Shown here: piece after piece, positions 62,689 to 64,000 of the stretch
Numbering within the stretch: position 1 is the first letter of the stretch
Layout of the letters: the number at the start of each line of letters is the position of its first letter
NCBI RefSeq assembly: GCF_014529945.1
Contig: NZ_JACVFB010000003.1
Span: 1-64,000 of the forward strand
Direction: 5' to 3'
Origin: Chitinophaga varians
Lineage (GTDB): Bacteria > Bacteroidota > Bacteroidia > Chitinophagales > Chitinophagaceae
Length of the DNA stretch: 64,000 nt
Translations under genes and position numbers: made by a program
The notes under the pieces: generated by a model
What the model was told of the DNA's origin: nothing
What the model saw: the letters and a program-made list of their open reading frames with translations, nothing else
Database searches by the model: none

Positions 62689-64000
62689 TTATTGAAGTTG
62701 CAGCAGTCCCTGCGCACGCTGAAGCCGGACGTGGACTACCTTCTGAAGATAGATGGCCTGCAGGTGATTAAGCTTTGCCTGCGTCAGCGCCAGTTCAGCA
62801 TCCGTCAGTTCCAGCCGGGTGCTCAGACCGTTGCGGTAGCGGTCGTCCATCATGGTGTAGCTGATCTCTGCCAGTTCAACGGTCCTTTGCTGTATGCGCA
62901 GCTGCTCGTTGCTTTCTTTCCATTGCGACAGCAGCGAGGCCAGTTCTGATCTGACCGATTGCGCCAGGTCTTCCTGCCCGATGGTCTCCTGTTTCCGGCG
63001 GATTTCAGCCTGACTGATTTTCGCTTTTATACGGTTGCCATTGAATATGGGCATCGCAATCTGTACGCCCACGAAAGAAGTAGGCGGCCATACATATTGA
63101 CCAAACTTGTAGTTGTCGGCCTGTGCCTGTAGCTGATACTGACCTACGGCGGTTATCTGCGGCAGTCTTTCAGCTTTGGCGATAGCGATCTCCAGTCCGC
63201 TCTTTTCGGTAGACAGCTTTTGTACTGCCATATCATGGCGCCGCTGCACAGCGGTCGTCATAGCGTCAGCCAGCTCATAAGCGTCTGTAGCAAAGGCTTC
63301 CGGGGCGAGGGTGTCAGACAATTCGATGGCGGTGGTGTCATCCATGCCCATCAGTCTTTTGAGTTGTATGCCTGCCACCTCGAGGTTATTATGAAGATAG
63401 GAGATCGATGACCGCAGATTTTCCACCGCGATGAAAGCCCGGAGGGTGTCCTGTTTCAGGCTGCGGCCCTGTGCAAACAGGGAACGGGTGTCTTTCAGCG
63501 CTTTTTCGTTGCGGACGAGGCTCTGCTGGTGGAGCGCTATCTGCGACTGCATCAACAGCATATCAAAATAGGCGACGGATATTTCGGTACCGAGGTTCGC
63601 TTTCAGGTCGGCAGTTTTCTCGCGCTGGATTCTTTCGTCATATACGGCGGCTTTCGTCTGACGCCGTGCGGTTTCGTTGAGCAGCGGCTGGCTGGCGGCC
63701 ACCACGCCATTGAAGGCGTTCTTGCCGCCTACGGCCACGTCCTGTACCGGCTTCGAGGTACCGGCAAAGGAGCCTGGCAGAAAGATGACCTGCCGGTCGA
63801 AATAGCGCAGGTAGCCGCCATTGGCTGCCACATTGGGTAAAAGCCGGCTTTTTGTTTCTCTGGTCACCTCTCTCTGGTGCGTTTCTTCCAACGTCTGTAT
63901 CTGCAACTGCCTGTTGCCGGTGGCGGCCATCGACAGCGCTTCGGCGAGGCTTATTTTTTTGGCTGTCTGCGCGCTGCCGTGAAGGGCAACGAGCAGCAGC
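62689..64000 (-). CDS. TolC family outer membrane efflux protein (5' end outside the window)
   Basis: At least 436 codons; the frame stays open to the window edge, and the residues before the first in-window Met read LLLVALHGSAQTAKKISLAEAL, a signal peptide end (split at AQ), so the true start is beyond 64000. Two TolC-type repeats of long coiled helices (about 140-230 and 320-400) with ISVAYFDMLLMQSQIALHQQ are seen. It is the outer channel of a tripartite pump with the MFS protein downstream. Partial only because of the window. Confidence 0.93.
   Translation of the reverse strand, partial: LLLVALHGSAQTAKKISLAEALSMAATGNRQLQIQTLEETHQREVTRETKSRLLPNVAANGGYLRYFDRQVIFLPGSFAGTSKPVQDVAVGGKNAFNGVVAASQPLLNETARRQTKAAVYDERIQREKTADLKANLGTEISVAYFDMLLMQSQIALHQQSLVRNEKALKDTRSLFAQGRSLKQDTLRAFIAVENLRSSISYLHNNLEVAGIQLKRLMGMDDTTAIELSDTLAPEAFATDAYELADAMTTAVQRRHDMAVQKLSTEKSGLEIAIAKAERLPQITAVGQYQLQAQADNYKFGQYVWPPTSFVGVQIAMPIFNGNRIKAKISQAEIRRKQETIGQEDLAQSVRSELASLLSQWKESNEQLRIQQRTVELAEISYTMMDDRYRNGLSTRLELTDAELALTQAKLNHLQAIYLQKVVHVRLQRAQGLLQLQ

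Overview
The window looks like a chromosomal segment of a Bacteroidota bacterium, most likely Chitinophaga or a close relative (Chitinophagaceae). The evidence is a SusC/SusD outer-membrane uptake locus under an ECF sigma/FecR pair, several Bacteroidota families (DUF3667, DUF4843, PKD-like lipoproteins, DUF4272, DUF3810), promoter boxes of the Bacteroidota type (TTTG, about 18-19 bp, TAnnTTTG), few Shine-Dalgarno sequences, and long AT-rich inverted repeats between genes. No integrase, transposase, prophage or CRISPR array was seen.

Layout. 0.1-9 kb, minus strand: sigma factor, FecR, SusC, SusD, a DUF4843 lipoprotein and a PKD-like lipoprotein form one regulated uptake module. 9.1-10.9 kb: a two-gene RNA-repair cassette (HD-Pnk end-healing enzyme and RNA ligase). 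11-24 kb: mostly housekeeping or hypothetical genes (DUF885 peptidase, DUF4272, DUF1080, SRPBCC, YtxH, TlpA-like thioredoxin, YggS, acyl-CoA dehydrogenase, arginase, DUF3810, fructosamine kinase). 24-37 kb: a hybrid histidine kinase, the conserved DUF177-rpmF-plsX operon, a REP-bounded tandem-repeat element, a very large NtrY-like kinase, MazG and Tex. 37-42 kb: enoyl-CoA hydratase, three tandem DUF3667 paralogues, a YD-repeat protein and tRNA-Gly/tRNA-Leu.

42-64 kb looks more accessory. It holds a serine hydrolase with TPRs, two orphan secreted proteins, a DHCW cupin, a type I restriction-modification system in R-S-M order, and then a tightly packed seven-gene operon (57.8 to 52.6 kb, minus strand). 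That operon encodes a Ycf46-family AAA+ ATPase, a DUF1257/Ycf35-like protein, a DUF2997 protein, two membrane-anchored helix-hairpin-helix proteins, a small NrdG-like radical SAM enzyme and a two-TM protein. The AAA+ ATPase and both HhH proteins end in the same short C-terminal tail, R-[VS]-I-E-[FY], after a Gly-rich linker. This is the best candidate here for an undescribed system. The right end carries a TetR regulator with two palindromic operators, two alpha/beta hydrolases, a heavy-metal-associated domain protein missing one metal-binding Cys, and a TolC/MFS efflux pair whose TolC gene runs off the window.

A recurring structural theme is long (about 50-160 bp) near-perfect inverted repeats centred on GCG[A/G]AGATC in gaps at gene ends. 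Their arms differ, but the family resemblance is clear.
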